DNA of 64,000 nt, taken from contig BLLK01000045.1 of the NCBI GenBank assembly GCA_021927905.1, positions 2,790,001-2,854,000 on the forward strand, read 5' to 3'. This document shows, in pieces, positions 1 through 12,029 of the stretch. The translations under genes and the position numbers were made by a program. Source of the DNA: Chaetoceros tenuissimus. Its lineage: Eukaryota > Bacillariophyta > Thalassiosirophyceae > Chaetocerotales > Chaetocerotaceae. Under the pieces are notes generated by a model. The model saw nothing but the letters and a program-made list of their open reading frames with translations, was not told where the DNA came from and did not search any database. The stretch's first letter is position 1. Each line of letters starts with the position of its first letter.

Positions 1-3000
1 GCCCAAGTGGTAATGCAAAACTTATTTACTTCATCGATGACCTGAATCTTCCAGAGGTCGACAAGTACAACACACAGTCAGCAATTGCTCATCTTCGCCA
101 GCATATGGAATACAATCATTGCTATGAATTACAAAAGATGTCACTCAAGAACATTGTCAACACTCAGGTTGTGACATGTATGAACCCAACAGCCGGAAGT
201 TACAATGTTAATCCTAGACTGCAGAGATGGTTTGCTACTTTTGCCATTGCTCTTCCTGGGTCAACTTCACTTTTAACAATCTATCAAACATTTTTGGATG
301 GCCATTTGACTAATTTTGATGAAGGGATTCAATCCATAAGCAACAATCTCATTAAGGCTGCTCTTGGGCTTCATTCTGCGGTCTCAGGGGCTTTCAAAAA
401 GACTGCTGCGAACTTTCACTATGAATTTAACATTCGTCACATTAGTAATGTTTTTCAAGGGTTGCTAGTCTCCAAGCCTGAGCAGTTTGTGAGTGCTGAT
501 AAGTTTATACTGCTATGGCTTCACGAAAGTGAGCGTGTTTACGGTGACCGCCTCGTGAATGCTTCTGACTTGGCAAAGTACAACAGTCTAGTGCAGTCCC
601 AGTGCAAAAAGATATTCCCTTCTTTTCCGATTGCAAAGTATTACTCCAAAGAAAATGCTGAACCCTTGCTATTTTGTAATTTTGTGGAGAACATTGAGAA
701 CCCAACCTATGACCAAGTAACCTGTCTCAACAAAATGAATGAAGTTCTTGATGATGCTCTCCGGGAATATAATGAAACTAATGCTGCAATGGACTTGGTT
801 TTGTTTGATGATGGTAAGAAAAGTGATTGCTTGACATTTTAACTACATTGGTCTCTTCTCACGCTTATCCCTTTTCTCATAGCAATGAGGCACGTTGCTC
901 GTATAGTCAGAATCATTCGAAACGAAGGAGGACATGCCCTCCTAGTTGGTGTAGGAGGCAGTGGTAAACAGAGTCTTGCTAGATTGGCTGCATTCATTTG
1001 TGGTTATTCCATCATGCAGATTGTCATTAGTAGCACATACTCTGTGAACGATCTCAAGGATGATTTGAAAGCAATGTACAACAAGGCAGGGGTCAAGGGA
1101 GAAGGAGTCATATTTTTATTGACTGATTCTCAAATCACAAATGAAAGATTCCTAATATACATCAATGATTTGTTGGCAAGTGGCAACATCCCTGATCTTT
1201 TTGCACCTGATGAAGTTGATTCAATTTGTGGAGCAGTCACCGGTAAGGTCAAAGCTGCTGGTATTGTACCAGAAAAGAAAAATTGTTGGGACTTTTTCCT
1301 ATCGCAGATTCGTCAAAATCTTCACATGTGTCTATGCTTTAGCCCTGTTGGAGATGATTTCCGCAACAGAGCAATGAAGTTTCCAGCATTGGTGAACTGC
1401 ACAGTCATTGATATTTTTCAACCATGGCCAAGAGATGCTTTGTATAGTGTTGGGAAAAAGTTCTTGAGTGACGTGGATCTAGGAACTGAAAAAGAAAGAC
1501 AAGTTATTGAGAAGTTTCTCCCATTCTCCTTTGAAGCTGTAAACAAAGCGACAGTTGATTTCAAGATGAAGGAGGGCCGTCATGTTTACACGACCCCTAA
1601 ATCCTATCTTGAGTTAATCAAACTTTACAGGAGTTTACTTGCTGAAAAGAGACAGGATGCTTCTGCTGCAATTGAAAGACTTGAAAATGGTCTGGCTAAG
1701 CTGAAAGAAACTAGTGAGAGTGTTTCTCAACTTGAAGAAACACTAAAGGTTATGCTGGAGGATGCTGCAGTCAAGAAAGAAACAGCAGAGAAAATTGCAG
1801 AAGTAGTTGCAAAAGAAAAGGCTTCTGTGGAAATTGAGACTGCTAACGCACAAGTAGAGAAGGATGAAGTTGAGAGAATTGCCAAGGAAGTTGCAATCAA
1901 GCAAAAGGATACAGAGGAAGATCTTGCAAAGGCTGAACCCGCAGTGGAAGCAGCTATGCAGGCTCTTGATACTCTCGATCAAAAGGATTTGAGCAGTTGT
2001 AAGGGCATGCTGAAACCTCCCCCAAAGCTAGATGAAGTTTTTGCTGCCACCATGTGTCTTTTAGCAGGAATCATGCCAACACTTGTACTGACGAAAAGTG
2101 GAAAGGTCAAAGATACAAGCTGGGATGCTGCCAAGAAACAATTGATGGGAAATATAAAAGACTACATGAAGTACTTGAAGGACATTAAAGGTCACGTTGA
2201 CAATAATACAATCAACCATAACAACTTCAAGGAGGTTCGACAGTACATTGAACAAGACTACTTTAATGTAGAGACAATGAAGACCAAGAATCAAGCTGCA
2301 GCAGGACTGTGTTCTTTTGTATTGAACATCGTGACTTACTACGACATTGTAATCACTGTAGAGCCAAAGAGAAAGGCATTGGCAGAAGCAAACACTCAAT
2401 TGCACGAAGCAAACACAAAGTTGGACAAAGTAATGAAACACGTTGCAGAACTGGAAGAGAAGTTGTCCAAACTCACAGCAGAATTCAACGAGGCAAATGC
2501 TAGTAAGCAGGAAGCAATGGAGGCAGTTGAAAAGGGTGAAAAGAAACTGAATTTAGCCCAGAGACTCACAAATGCTCTAAGTAGTGAGAATGACAGATGG
2601 GGAGAAAATGTCAAAGTTCTCAAAGACGAAGAGAAGCTTTTAGTCGGTGATGCATTGATTGCTAGTGCCTTCATATCTTACGTTGGTCCATTCACTAAAC
2701 CATTTCGAAACTATCTCATGGAACAGGTCTTTTTTCCATTTTTGAAGAAAGAATTCACCCTAGCATGTGATGACGAAGGTCAAATCCCAATGAGTGAGAA
2801 TGTCAACCCAGTGAAATTGTTGACTTCTGATGCCGATGTTGCACAGTGGAATGCAGACTCTCTGCCTTCTGATATTGTCTCGAAAGAGAACGGAAGTATT
2901 GTCACTAATACGTCAAGATGGCCACTTTTGATCGATCCACAGCTACAGGGAATCAAATGGATCAAGAACAAAGAAAAGGATCCGGAACGAAACCTAGAAA

Positions 3001-6000
3001 TTGTACGACTGGGACAAAAAGATCTCATTAGAAAATTAGAGATTGCTTTGGAGAATGGATACACGATTGTGATTGAAAATATCGGCGAGAGTATCGATGC
3101 AGTTCTCAACCCTGTCATTCAGAGAGCTACGATCAAAAGGGGATCACGATATTTTATCAAAGTTGGCGATAAAGAATGTGACTTCCATCCAAACTTCCAA
3201 TTGTATCTTCATACGAAGCTTAGTAATCCGCATTATCCTCCAGAGATCCAGGCTGAAACGACTTTGATCAACTTTACAGTGACGTTATCTGGATTGGAAG
3301 ACCAACTATTGAATCTTGTTGTTGAAAAAGAGAGACCAGATCTTGCTTCATTAGGTGCAGAACTGGTACAAAAACAGAATGGATTCACAATAAGAATGAA
3401 GGAACTAGAAGACAACATTCTTTACAAGCTTGCGTCGGCAGAAGGTGACATTACAGAAGATGTCACTTTGATTGAAGGACTAGAAGAAACCAAGAGGATA
3501 AGCGATGACATTGAGCAGCAAAGTATGCTTGTGAAACAAACACAGACAAATATTTTTGGTACAAGCGAGAGATATCGACCAGTGGCAAATCGCAGTTCTC
3601 TCCTCTTTTTCTTGATGAATGACTTGTCCAGAATTCACACCTATTACATTTATAGTCTTGAGGCATTTCAACGCGTCTTCTTTCAGGGCATTGATTCTGT
3701 ATCTACTTTAACTGAAATTGACGTTGAAGAGGTTGAAGAAATTGAAGAAATTTCAAATGGAAAAGTTGAATTGAACGAGGAGGAACTTAAACGACGATGC
3801 GATGAGCTCAAAGATAGCATTACTCTGACTGTCTTCAATTACATTCGTCGTGGCCTCTTTGAATGTGACAAGCTTACAGTTGCAACTTTATTGACTTTCA
3901 ATATTCTCATTAATGATGGGAAGATTGATGAGAAAGATGTTTCCTTTTTATTGCGTACACAAGTAGTTAGTGACCCAGGAAACATGGGACCTCTAGCAGA
4001 ATGGCTACCAGAAAACATCTGGCCAAAAGTCAAGGGTCTAGAGACTATGCAACAATTCAAGGGACTCGGTGACAATATGCAGAGTGATAGTGATGAATGG
4101 AGCGACTTTTTCAACATTGAAAAGGCTGAAAATGCGAAATTTCCTGGAGACTTTGATAATTTGTCTCCTCTCGAAAAGATACTTCTTTTGAAGGCCTTAC
4201 GACCTGATCGAATTCCTAATGCTCTAAGCAACTTTATCGCTGACACTATGGGCAAAGAGTACGTGGAACAAAAACCATTCAATATGGAGGTAGCCTATAA
4301 GGAATCAGACAAGAATACCCCAATCTTTTTTGTTCTATTTGCTGGTGTGGATCCAACTCCTTGGGTAGAAAAGTTGGGAAAATCACTCAACATTAGTTTG
4401 GAGAACAAAAAATTTGTAAACATTAGCATGGGTCAAGGTCAGGAGGAGCCAGCAGAAGCAGTCATCAAAAAGTTTGCCAAAGAAGGTGGATGGGTTATGC
4501 TCCAAAATTGTCACCTTATGAGTTCTTGGGTACCAAAGTTGGAAAGGTTGTTGGAAATTGTTTCAGAAGATTCGCACGAGGACTTTAGATGTTTCATAAG
4601 TGCTGAACCTCCTCCTATTGCTTCATGGAAGAATATGCCAGAAAGTCTAATGCAATCTTGTATCAAAGTCGCCAATGAGGCTCCAACTGACATTCAGAGT
4701 AACCTGATTAGATCTTGGGGTAACTTTTCACAAGAAACGATAGACGCATGCTCAAAACCAAATGAAATGAAGGCCTGCCTCTTCAGCTTATGTTGGTTCC
4801 ATGCCGTGGTTTGCGGTAGAAGAAGATTTGGTCAACAGGGATGGTCAAGAAAATACAGTTTCAATACTGGTGACTTGATTATTTGTTCCAATGTTTTGCG
4901 TTCATATCTTGACGCCAATGATTCAGTTCCATGGGAAGATTTGCGTTACATATTTGGAGAAATCATGTATGGTGGTCATATCACCGACTTTTGGGACAGA
5001 AGAACTTGTAATGCATACCTTGACAAGTTTCAAACTCCACAATTACTGAATGGTATGGAACTAGCTCCAGGATTCGCATCTCCTTCTCCCAACTCAATGA
5101 ATCATCAAGATTATTTGACTTACATTGCAGACAAAATCCCTCCAGAAAGTCCACTGTTGCTTGGTTTACACCCAAATACTGAAATAGCATCGTCCACACA
5201 AAGAGGTGAAAAACTCTTTTTTGACATTCTCAGCATTAAGGGCGGTGGCTCAACAAGCGGTGTCTCGAAAACAAGTGATGCACTGATGCAAACAATCAAT
5301 AATTTCTTGGATCGTTTACCGGAAGAATTTGAGATGGTCAGCCTTAGTTTGAAAGCTAAACCATTTTTAGATGGTGAATCGGGTCCATTTACTGTTGTCG
5401 CTCTTCAAGAGGCTGGTAGAATGAATGCACTATTGAAGGAAATTCGTCGATCTCTTGAGGATTTGATAAAGGGACTTCGTGGTGAAGCAAACTTCTCAAA
5501 AGCAAACGAAGACTTGGCAAAGGAAATTACAATGGATCAGTGGCCTGGTCGTGACCCATTCTCACTTTCCACTTGGGAAAAGTTATCTTGGAGTTCTCAA
5601 ATGAGCTTGAGTGCAACCTTTGACAATATGCTTGAAAGAGTGGCCCAGTTGAAGCAATGGACTGATTCTTTTGAGCTTCCAAAAAGTATGTGGATCTCTG
5701 GTCTTTTCAATCCACAATCATTTTTAACTGCTGCAATGCAGGTTTCTTCCAGAGCTAGAGGTATCGCACTTGATAAAATGACAATTGAAACAGTTGTGAC
5801 AGATTACAATGAAGCAAAAGAAGTCCAAGACTATCCACAAGAGGGAGTTTATGTTCATGGCTTATTTATAGAAGGTGGACGATGGAACAAAGAGGAAAAG
5901 GTACTTGAAGAAAGCAGGCTTAAGGAGCTTCAACCTCGAATGCCAGTAGTCCTAATCAAACCTGTACCAATTGCAAAAGAATGGGAAGCCTCTTCTGGTG

Positions 6001-6161
6001 GTTACCTCCGAAAAGACCCTTCTCTCTTCGAATGTCCAGTTTATTCCACGAGTATGAGGGGAGGGCATTATCTCTTCCAGTCCACTTTATCATGCAAGAA
6101 TGATGAAAAGAACTTGAATGTATTGAGGGGTGTATGCCTTCTCTTGGAAAGAGCTAAGTGA
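1..6161 (+). CDS. Outer-arm axonemal dynein heavy chain (beta type), C-terminal part; 5' end lies outside the window
   Basis: Motor ATPase heavy chain of the flagellar outer dynein arm. Two exons are visible, 1-813 and 883-6161, with a 69-bp GT-AG intron; the split codon restores a conserved DAMRHV stretch. About 2029 residues remain of a protein normally near 4500. In order: end of AAA3 with Walker B (LIYFIDDLNLP) and sensor (CMNPTAGSYNVNPRLQRWF), AAA4 with P-loop GVGGSGKQS near residue 293, the stalk coiled coils flanking the microtubule-binding domain (roughly residues 530-850), AAA5 (WPLLIDPQLQGIKWIKN), AAA6 and the C-terminal domain (GEIMYGGHITDFWDRR, FNPQSFLTA, GAYVHGLF-like GVYVHGLF). 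From memory the sequence is closest to the DNAH9/11/17 type. An acidic insert rich in E lies near AAA6 (about 3718-3790). Flagella in diatoms are known only from sperm of centric species, so expression is probably limited to male gametes (inference). Codon use and frame look intact. Confidence 0.95.
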
Positions 6162-6891
6162 AAGTAAAGGTAGTCATAATTATGTCTAATCCAAATTGTT
6201 ATTTATAAATTAGTTTATGTAATATTTCCGCAAGATATCAACACCAGACATTGTCAAGCATCAGGGAGTTCGAAAGCTGAAGTGAAAGTACAGGTAGTCA
6301 TCATGTGGTCCCCAACTTTCACTTATTGTTGACGAGTTAAAGCTCACTTGCTACCCCTTTCATGACGACGACAAAGACCATCCTTAAAAAGAGATTAAAA
6401 GAGGCTAACTTTGAAGAATCTTTTTTTATTTACTGGCCTTCTCTTCACTATAACTTTCTTCATATTCTAATGGATAATGTTAAAATGCGCAGTAATCAAT
6501 CGCCTCTTTTGCCTTTCCTGCCTTTTAAAATGGTACAATGAGTATGATGATGTTGTAATATATTCCTCTCCAAAATCATGAACAACCTGCTTCACTGTGT
6601 AACCTTCCAATACAATTTCTTTTGAAGCAAGGTTTGTTTCTATCCCTCTCTCTGTTACCATCACGGTCTTACAGTATTTTACTACAAATCTATAAATGTT
6701 GATTGGTAGACTAGCTAGTCTAGGAAGAGTGGTGATTGCTCTCTTTTATTATTTTTACTAATGTTAATAATACGTAACGATGGCTAACTGCTTTGTTGAA
6801 CACTGCTTCCTTTTCTCTTTACCACCTCCACTGAGTAGGACAAAAGTACCATTCTTTAGTTTGTTAAGTTACAAAATAGGCTTGTTATAAA
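6162..6891. other. Convergent intergenic spacer, dynein/BTB genes
   Basis: No convincing gene. A short ORF on the minus strand (about 64 codons, 6467-6661) has no recognisable motif. A block of about 25 bp at the dynein stop codon (6155-6180) recurs imperfectly at 6278-6304. A perfect 16-nt palindrome, TAGACTAGCTAGTCTA, lies at 6707-6722. Confidence 0.5.
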
Positions 6892-8334
6892 TTAATTGTA
6901 GATTGGTTCGTCGCTTATTTCTAAAATACCATCTTCATCTGAATCGTTTTCACTTTCACTGTCAGAATCACTATCATCAATGTCGACGGTTTCTTGATCC
7001 TTTGGCATGTTTATAACAAAAGGCTTCAAAACCCTTTTCCTCTCTTTCTTTTGTTTCTTTGGAGCCCTAAGCTTTTCTTCGGATTGAAGCACATTCATAA
7101 GAGACGCCTCTAGTACTTTTACTTTTACATCATTTGGGAGACTATCATACACACAATCTTCGAAAGACTCTTGTCTGCGAATCGAGTCCCCAAGAATGGG
7201 TCTCCAATTATTGGCAATACAATCCATGCATCTTTTGAGAAGATTATCAAGTGATGTTTTTGTAGCATCGTCAAGATCTTGTTTTCTGTGGTGAGCTTGG
7301 CATTGTTGGAGTAAAAATATTGCCTCCTTCTCAGCAATCTTGGGTAATAATTTTTCAGCTGTCGCCATCACGAATAAGTCTGTATCTATGGCTTCTGTAT
7401 GCTTCTTGATGTATTTAGAGACTATTATACTCATAGCAGTGTCATCAGATGATCGTGGCGTTGTCTCCTTTATGATTTCCTTAAATGTGGATATTTCAAG
7501 TTCAAGAAACTTCGTCTCGTCCATATTTTCAATCTCACATGCACAGAGTCTTTTAGCTTCCACTTGAACTTTGTGATCATCAAACAATGTGCTTTGTTGC
7601 ATATACCAGAACACTGTTTCATCTTGCAAATCTTGTGATATGAAGTCGGATGATCTATCAAATAATGACTTGACTTTCATCAATTTTGCGAGGTATCTCA
7701 AAGGCATTACATTCTTTCGTGTAATTGGGCTTGTACCAAAGTAGATATTATCTAGCAAATAGTCAAAGTGTTTTTTCTCGACATGTTCCTTTACCCGGAT
7801 GCGAATTTCGTTTGAGTTTTCATGTTGGATATCATCTTGAATATTTCTTGTTCCTATGGTGGATGCACCGTTATTATCACTTTTGTTGCCGTCATCTTTG
7901 TTTAGATCTACATGTGATGCATTTTCCTGCCCATGAGTCAACTGATTCTCTAAAGCATCTGAATTCTTGCTCGCTTTCTCAATTTCATCATTGCATTCAT
8001 TTTGTGTATTTGAAGACGGCTTCTTTTGCTCCACATGCTTGTTACTTGCTTCTTTCTCAATTTCATTACTATTATCCCCTGTACAAGGCATAGACCTATT
8101 TCTGATTAGTTTTTCTAAATACTTGCTCCTATATTTACCTGCACATACTACGCTTTTATGTACATGATAGGTTGCTAAATGAGTTCCTTCTTCAAATAAG
8201 TCGCTGTTAGCATCGACTTGAAGTGTCAGATCTGAAAAGGTCTCGGATGGATCTCCTCTCCAAGTTAGTTCTGAGTAATCATCGTCATCAGAGAAGTCAT
8301 CAAGATCTAACTTTCTTTTCTTTGAAGAGGACAT
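6892..8334 (-). CDS. BTB/POZ domain protein with a long acidic insert
   Basis: Probable adaptor protein; BTB domains dimerise and often recruit substrates to cullin-3 ubiquitin ligases. One exon, about 480 aa, starting at MSSSKKRKLDL (an upstream in-frame GTG is not a eukaryotic start). Basic and acidic N-terminus that looks like a nuclear signal (KKRK). First half of the BTB fold near residues 30-85: ETFSDLTLQVDANS, then YHVHKSVVCAGKYRSKYLEKL. This is interrupted by a polar insert of about 110 residues rich in N, E, K and S. The second half follows (HFDYLLDNIYFGTSPIT, then LRYLAKLMKVKSLF), with a helical BACK-like region after it. The C-terminus has a basic patch (KKQKKERKR) and an acidic tail. 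The insert inside the BTB fold is unusual. Similar diverged BTB proteins form large families in diatoms, and the partner is unknown. Confidence 0.75.
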   Translation of the reverse strand: MSSSKKRKLDLDDFSDDDDYSELTWRGDPSETFSDLTLQVDANSDLFEEGTHLATYHVHKSVVCAGKYRSKYLEKLIRNRSMPCTGDNSNEIEKEASNKHVEQKKPSSNTQNECNDEIEKASKNSDALENQLTHGQENASHVDLNKDDGNKSDNNGASTIGTRNIQDDIQHENSNEIRIRVKEHVEKKHFDYLLDNIYFGTSPITRKNVMPLRYLAKLMKVKSLFDRSSDFISQDLQDETVFWYMQQSTLFDDHKVQVEAKRLCACEIENMDETKFLELEISTFKEIIKETTPRSSDDTAMSIIVSKYIKKHTEAIDTDLFVMATAEKLLPKIAEKEAIFLLQQCQAHHRKQDLDDATKTSLDNLLKRCMDCIANNWRPILGDSIRRQESFEDCVYDSLPNDVKVKVLEASLMNVLQSEEKLRAPKKQKKERKRVLKPFVINMPKDQETVDIDDSDSDSESENDSDEDGILEISDEPIYN

Positions 8335-8889
8335 GACTGAAAACACAATTTCAAGATTATTACAATGTGATAGTATGAAGGTGGTAACGCTTTTTTTTAG
8401 AGCAAGAACGAACTGAAACTAACTAGCTCTATCGATGGGTATCTTCCAATTTCAGTTCAATTATGTTAGCTAGCCAGCGACCAACGCCAACAAAGTCTTT
8501 GATTCCCTCACCACCACTCACGCGGAGAATGGGATGCATGATGCGGACAAGTACGTGCGTATGATGCATTGCCAGGACCGTTCTAGTGACGTGGAATAGC
8601 CTTCAGGTACAAGCCAGTACAGCATTTCTCTCAGAGAGAAGCTGCAGCAGATTAGGTCCATCAGTGTGAGCTCACTTTCTTTTGATTGCAAGAAGTATTC
8701 AACTCCAACAAGCTCGCAGCCTTTCTGTTGTTTTAGACGAGTTTCTTTTCCTGTCTCCCTCTCTAGATTCTCTAGCTCCGTCGATCCAGAAATGCTCTCT
8801 TTTCTTGCCTCAGTTTCATCACTTCTTGCAATCATGTCTTCATAAAGTACAGCCATCTTCTCAGGCACATTTCCAAGGAGTTGTCTCAG
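8335..8889. other. Upstream flank of BTB gene; uncertain small ORF
   Basis: Divergence region with no recognised gene. A minus-strand ORF of about 112 codons (8518-8856, ATG at MAVLYEDMIARS) has a polar, possibly coiled N-terminal half but no motif I recognise. It borders the repeat array and could be chance. Palindrome-rich bits (GTTAGCTAGCC near 8465) occur here. Confidence 0.3.
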
Positions 8890-10690
8890 GTCATCTCATG
8901 GAGCTGATAGTTTCGGGGCTTTTCAGTCTTTTTGATTAGCAGTTTTGGTACATTCCTACCATTTTGCAGAGTTGAGTCGGACGTGGAGTTTTCAGGGCTT
9001 TCAAGCCCTTTTGATTCATTGTATCAGTACATTTTTATCATTTAGGGAGTTGATTTGATGTTTCAAGGCTTTCAAAGCCCTTTCAGTTTTTAGCTTCGGT
9101 AATTTCATACTGTTTCGCAGAGCTGAGTGGATGTCATCAATTCACAGCTGAGTACACTCTTACTGTTTCGCAGGGTGGAGTTGATCATTGTGTTGATGCA
9201 GAGTTTTTTATGACATTCTAAGCCTTCTTTTACCGTGGCTTTGGTACATTCTCATTCATGGAGCTGATTTGAAGTTGGCGAAGACTTTCAAAGTCTTTTC
9301 GGTTCGTAGTTTTGGTACTTTCTTGCCATTTTCAGTGTCGAGTTGGAGTGTAGTTTCGTAGCTTTTCAAGCCTTTCTGATTCACAGCTTCGGTACATTCC
9401 TACCATATAGCAGTTTTTGAGTTGAAGTGGAGTTGGGTTTAGATTTCTCACGGCTTTTCAAGCCCTCTCGATTCATTGTCGGTAAATTCTCTTGTGGTAC
9501 TTTCTTGCCATTTTCAGAGTCAAGTTGGAGTAGAGTTTCGTGGCTTTTCAAGCCTTTCTGATTCACAGCTTTGGTACATCACTACCATATAGCAGTTTTT
9601 GAGTTGAAGTGGAGTTGGGTTCAGATTTCTCACGGCTTTTCAAGCCCTCTCGATTCATTCCTTCGGCATATTCCCACCGTATTGCCTACGTTGAAGTGGA
9701 GTCTCTTGGCTGTTCAAGCCTTTCTGATTCATAGCTTCGGTATAATCTAATACTTGTGATATAGCTCTGGAATATTCCTGCCATCTCAAGAGTTGATATA
9801 GAGTTCTCATGGCTTTTCAATTTCAAGCCTTTGTAATCCATTAGAAATGCAATAAGTGTTGCGTTGAAGTACATTTTCTGGTTTCCAAACCTTGTGTTTC
9901 ATAGCTTCGCGGCTCCTCAAGCCCATTTGATCATAGCTTCAGTACATTTTACTGCTCAGCAAAGTTGCCTCCGGTTAGAGCTTCTTCAAGCCTTCGTGCT
10001 TCATAGCTTTGATTCATTTCTACCACGTCAAGTGTTGCGTAGAGGTGGATTGTCTTGGCTTTTTCAAGCCTTTCTGATCGTTTCTTCGATACGTTCTTAC
10101 TGGTGTGGAGTTTCTCTGCCTTTCAAGTCTTCGTATTCACTTTCTCGCCAGAAAACAAGTGCTGCATAGACGTGCAATTTTCACGGCTTATCAAGCCTTT
10201 CAATCTATAGCTTCGGTATATTCTTACCGTTTAGCAGAGTATTTTAGGTGGAGTTTTTCTGGGACTTCAACCCTTTCCAATTCATCGCTTCAGTATATTC
10301 TTACAGTTTAGTAGAGTTATGTTGATGTCAAGTCTCTTGGCCTTCAAGCCTTTGAGCTTTCATAGCTTTGTTTTTTCTTCCCGTGTATCGAGTCCCGAGT
10401 GTAGCATTGCTGAGAAGTTTTCAAATGCCCTTCTAGAACCTTTCTATCCATAGCTTCAGTGCATTCTTGCCATTTGCAAAGCTTTCTAAGCTGAGTTTTA
10501 CTTTGGAGTTTTCAAGGCCTTTCTAGCCTTTTTTGATTCAGGGCTGTGGGGTACTTTTACCATTCAACAGAGTCGTTGGGGAGGTTTCGCGGCTTCTATG
10601 CCTTTTCGAGTCATGACTTTGGATAATTTTTACCATCTCCAATTCAGTTGGAGGTAGCGTGGCTTTTCAAACCTTTCGATTGATGTGTTT
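8890..10690. repeat. Degenerate tandem repeat array, unit about 74-92 bp, about 20 copies
   Basis: The same words return in the same order across 1.8 kb: TTCATAGCTTCGGTACATTC, then TACCATTT with AGCAGAG, then GTTGAAGTGGAGTTT, then GGCTTTTCAAGCC and TTTCTGATTCA. Copies begin, for example, near 9380, 9472, 9562, 9654, 9728, 9898, 9998, 10203, 10280, 10360 and 10450. Units vary in length (measured steps of 92, 90, 92 and 74 bp) and most copies are strongly diverged. Each unit holds a small inverted repeat, GGCTT-TTC-AAGCC. Unit length is not a multiple of three and stops occur in all frames, so it is not a protein repeat. This is an old minisatellite, or the remains of an expanded non-coding element, in otherwise gene-poor DNA. 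Confidence 0.85.
9311..9659. repeat. Recent 182-bp higher-order duplication inside the array
   Basis: Positions 9314-9477 and 9496-9659 align at an exact 182-bp offset with about eight mismatches in 164 bp (about 95% identity), whereas neighbouring units are far more diverged. Each copy spans two basic units. The array has therefore been extended by unequal exchange or slippage much later than its origin. Confidence 0.85.
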
Positions 10691-11399
10691 CTATAATTAA
10701 TTTGTCAACATAAGGTCTGATTTACTTTCCGCATTAGTACTCAATACTATGCACATCCTTCTCGGGAGTGAAGGTGCTTAGGAGTGCAAGGGACTTTGAC
10801 TCTTTATCATATCATCAAACGTTTAAAATCATATCTTCGAAAAGAGTTTGAATTTCAATCTATTCACTCATTGTCGACATTTTAGTCGGACTCACCCCAT
10901 CTATCGTTGGAGTTTCATTTCAATTGCTTCATGTCATATCATAGTGGTCTATAACTTGCTTGAAGTTTGACATATGCAAAGTTTTCGTAGCTCTATCCAT
11001 CGGACGGTGTCTGCTTCACTTAAGTCTTGGTTTCCTCATCTCACGAAATTCTCTCCCATCTTCCCACTCGCAGAGATGATATCATTAGAGAATTTGCAAT
11101 CGTGCATTTTACCAATAGTCCATTTGTGTTTGCCATCAGCCGCTGGGCAATGGAGCTCGGTTTCATATGAGCCTTTCCATTCAACGCAATCTTAGAATTC
11201 CGTAGAGTTGATAAGGAGCTCTAAAGCGGTGAAGTCATGAATAGGTGGAACATTGGTTTATCTTGCCATACAATCAATAATCACTTCATTTCAACCTGAC
11301 CATTCGGAATTCCAGGGTTCCAATTCGGTCGACTTTGCGTACCTTTCCCTTTGGGAGATTCAGCGCTTTCGTACATTTTCTCATTTCTGTAGAGATTGG
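10691..11399. other. Unassigned intergenic DNA
   Basis: No convincing gene, RNA or repeat. Occasional words resemble the neighbouring repeat array (for example a GTTTTCGTAGCT block near 10980), so this may be fully decayed array sequence. Confidence 0.35.
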
Positions 11400-11564
11400 T
11401 TTCGGTAGGACGGGTGTTATCTCTACGTAGGAGGGGTCTGGTTCTAGGTACTCCTCGCCAAGCTTGTCATCACAAGGGTATCCGGACCTAGGTATCATAT
11501 AACGGTAGAATAACCTTAATATAAGCCCTCACAACGTAAGAAAAGCTCTTTGCGTGCATTTAAT

Positions 11565-12029
11565 TTAAAGTTCCATAGTGTTGTCCAACACATCAATAAC
11601 TTCTTCATGTATTTTTTCAATAAGAATATATGGTTTGTGCTTACGATAGTGAATGCTTCTTAAGTCTTCAATTTCATTGTATGGCTTTAAATCCAATATT
11701 CCATATGTTTTATTCATGACAAGTTCTCTTGCGATGAGCCGAGTTTTCACATTCTTCATCTTTTGAGGAACCCATGGTAGCTTAAACCCTTTTTCATTCA
11801 TATACCACTTTCCATAAAACTTATCTGAAAGTGCTAGAACTACAAACTGCTTTTCTCTATCATCACCTTTCAGTTTTACACGCAAAACAGACCCTCGCTG
11901 AATAAATTTACCAGTTCCATCTTTGTCCTCATTAATAGTATCTACTTTTTCTTTCTTATCACTGTACCTTACCACCAAGCCTTTGTGACGTTGTGCATTT
12001 GAAACTGTGCCCTGGTCACGATTTTTCAT
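11565..12029 (-). CDS. Hypothetical protein, 154 aa
   Basis: I do not recognise this protein. It is a complete ATG-to-stop ORF in AT-rich DNA with balanced, coding-like composition. The stretch QRGSVLRVKLKGDDREKQF, followed by VVLALSDKFYGKWYM, has the beta-strand alternation seen in small barrel folds such as SH3- or BAH-like modules (weak inference). A basic helix-like tail follows (VPQKMKNVKTRLIARELVM). Its start overlaps by 14 nt the end of another minus-strand ORF in a different frame, so the two may be one gene with a frameshift or intron, or two genes. It lies inside the possible mobile interval 11400-12545. Confidence 0.4.
   Translation of the reverse strand: MKNRDQGTVSNAQRHKGLVVRYSDKKEKVDTINEDKDGTGKFIQRGSVLRVKLKGDDREKQFVVLALSDKFYGKWYMNEKGFKLPWVPQKMKNVKTRLIARELVMNKTYGILDLKPYNEIEDLRSIHYRKHKPYILIEKIHEEVIDVLDNTMEL

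Noticed and set aside
1743-4282. Several ORFs of 60-150 codons antisense to the dynein gene
   Set aside because: They are shadows of the strongly coding plus strand, with Cys/Leu/Phe-rich translations and no start context.
9381-9874. Short minus-strand ORFs with GLKSxE repeats suggesting a repeat protein
   Set aside because: The DNA repeat period (74-92 bp) is not a multiple of three and the frames are broken; the apparent peptide repeat only reflects the DNA array.
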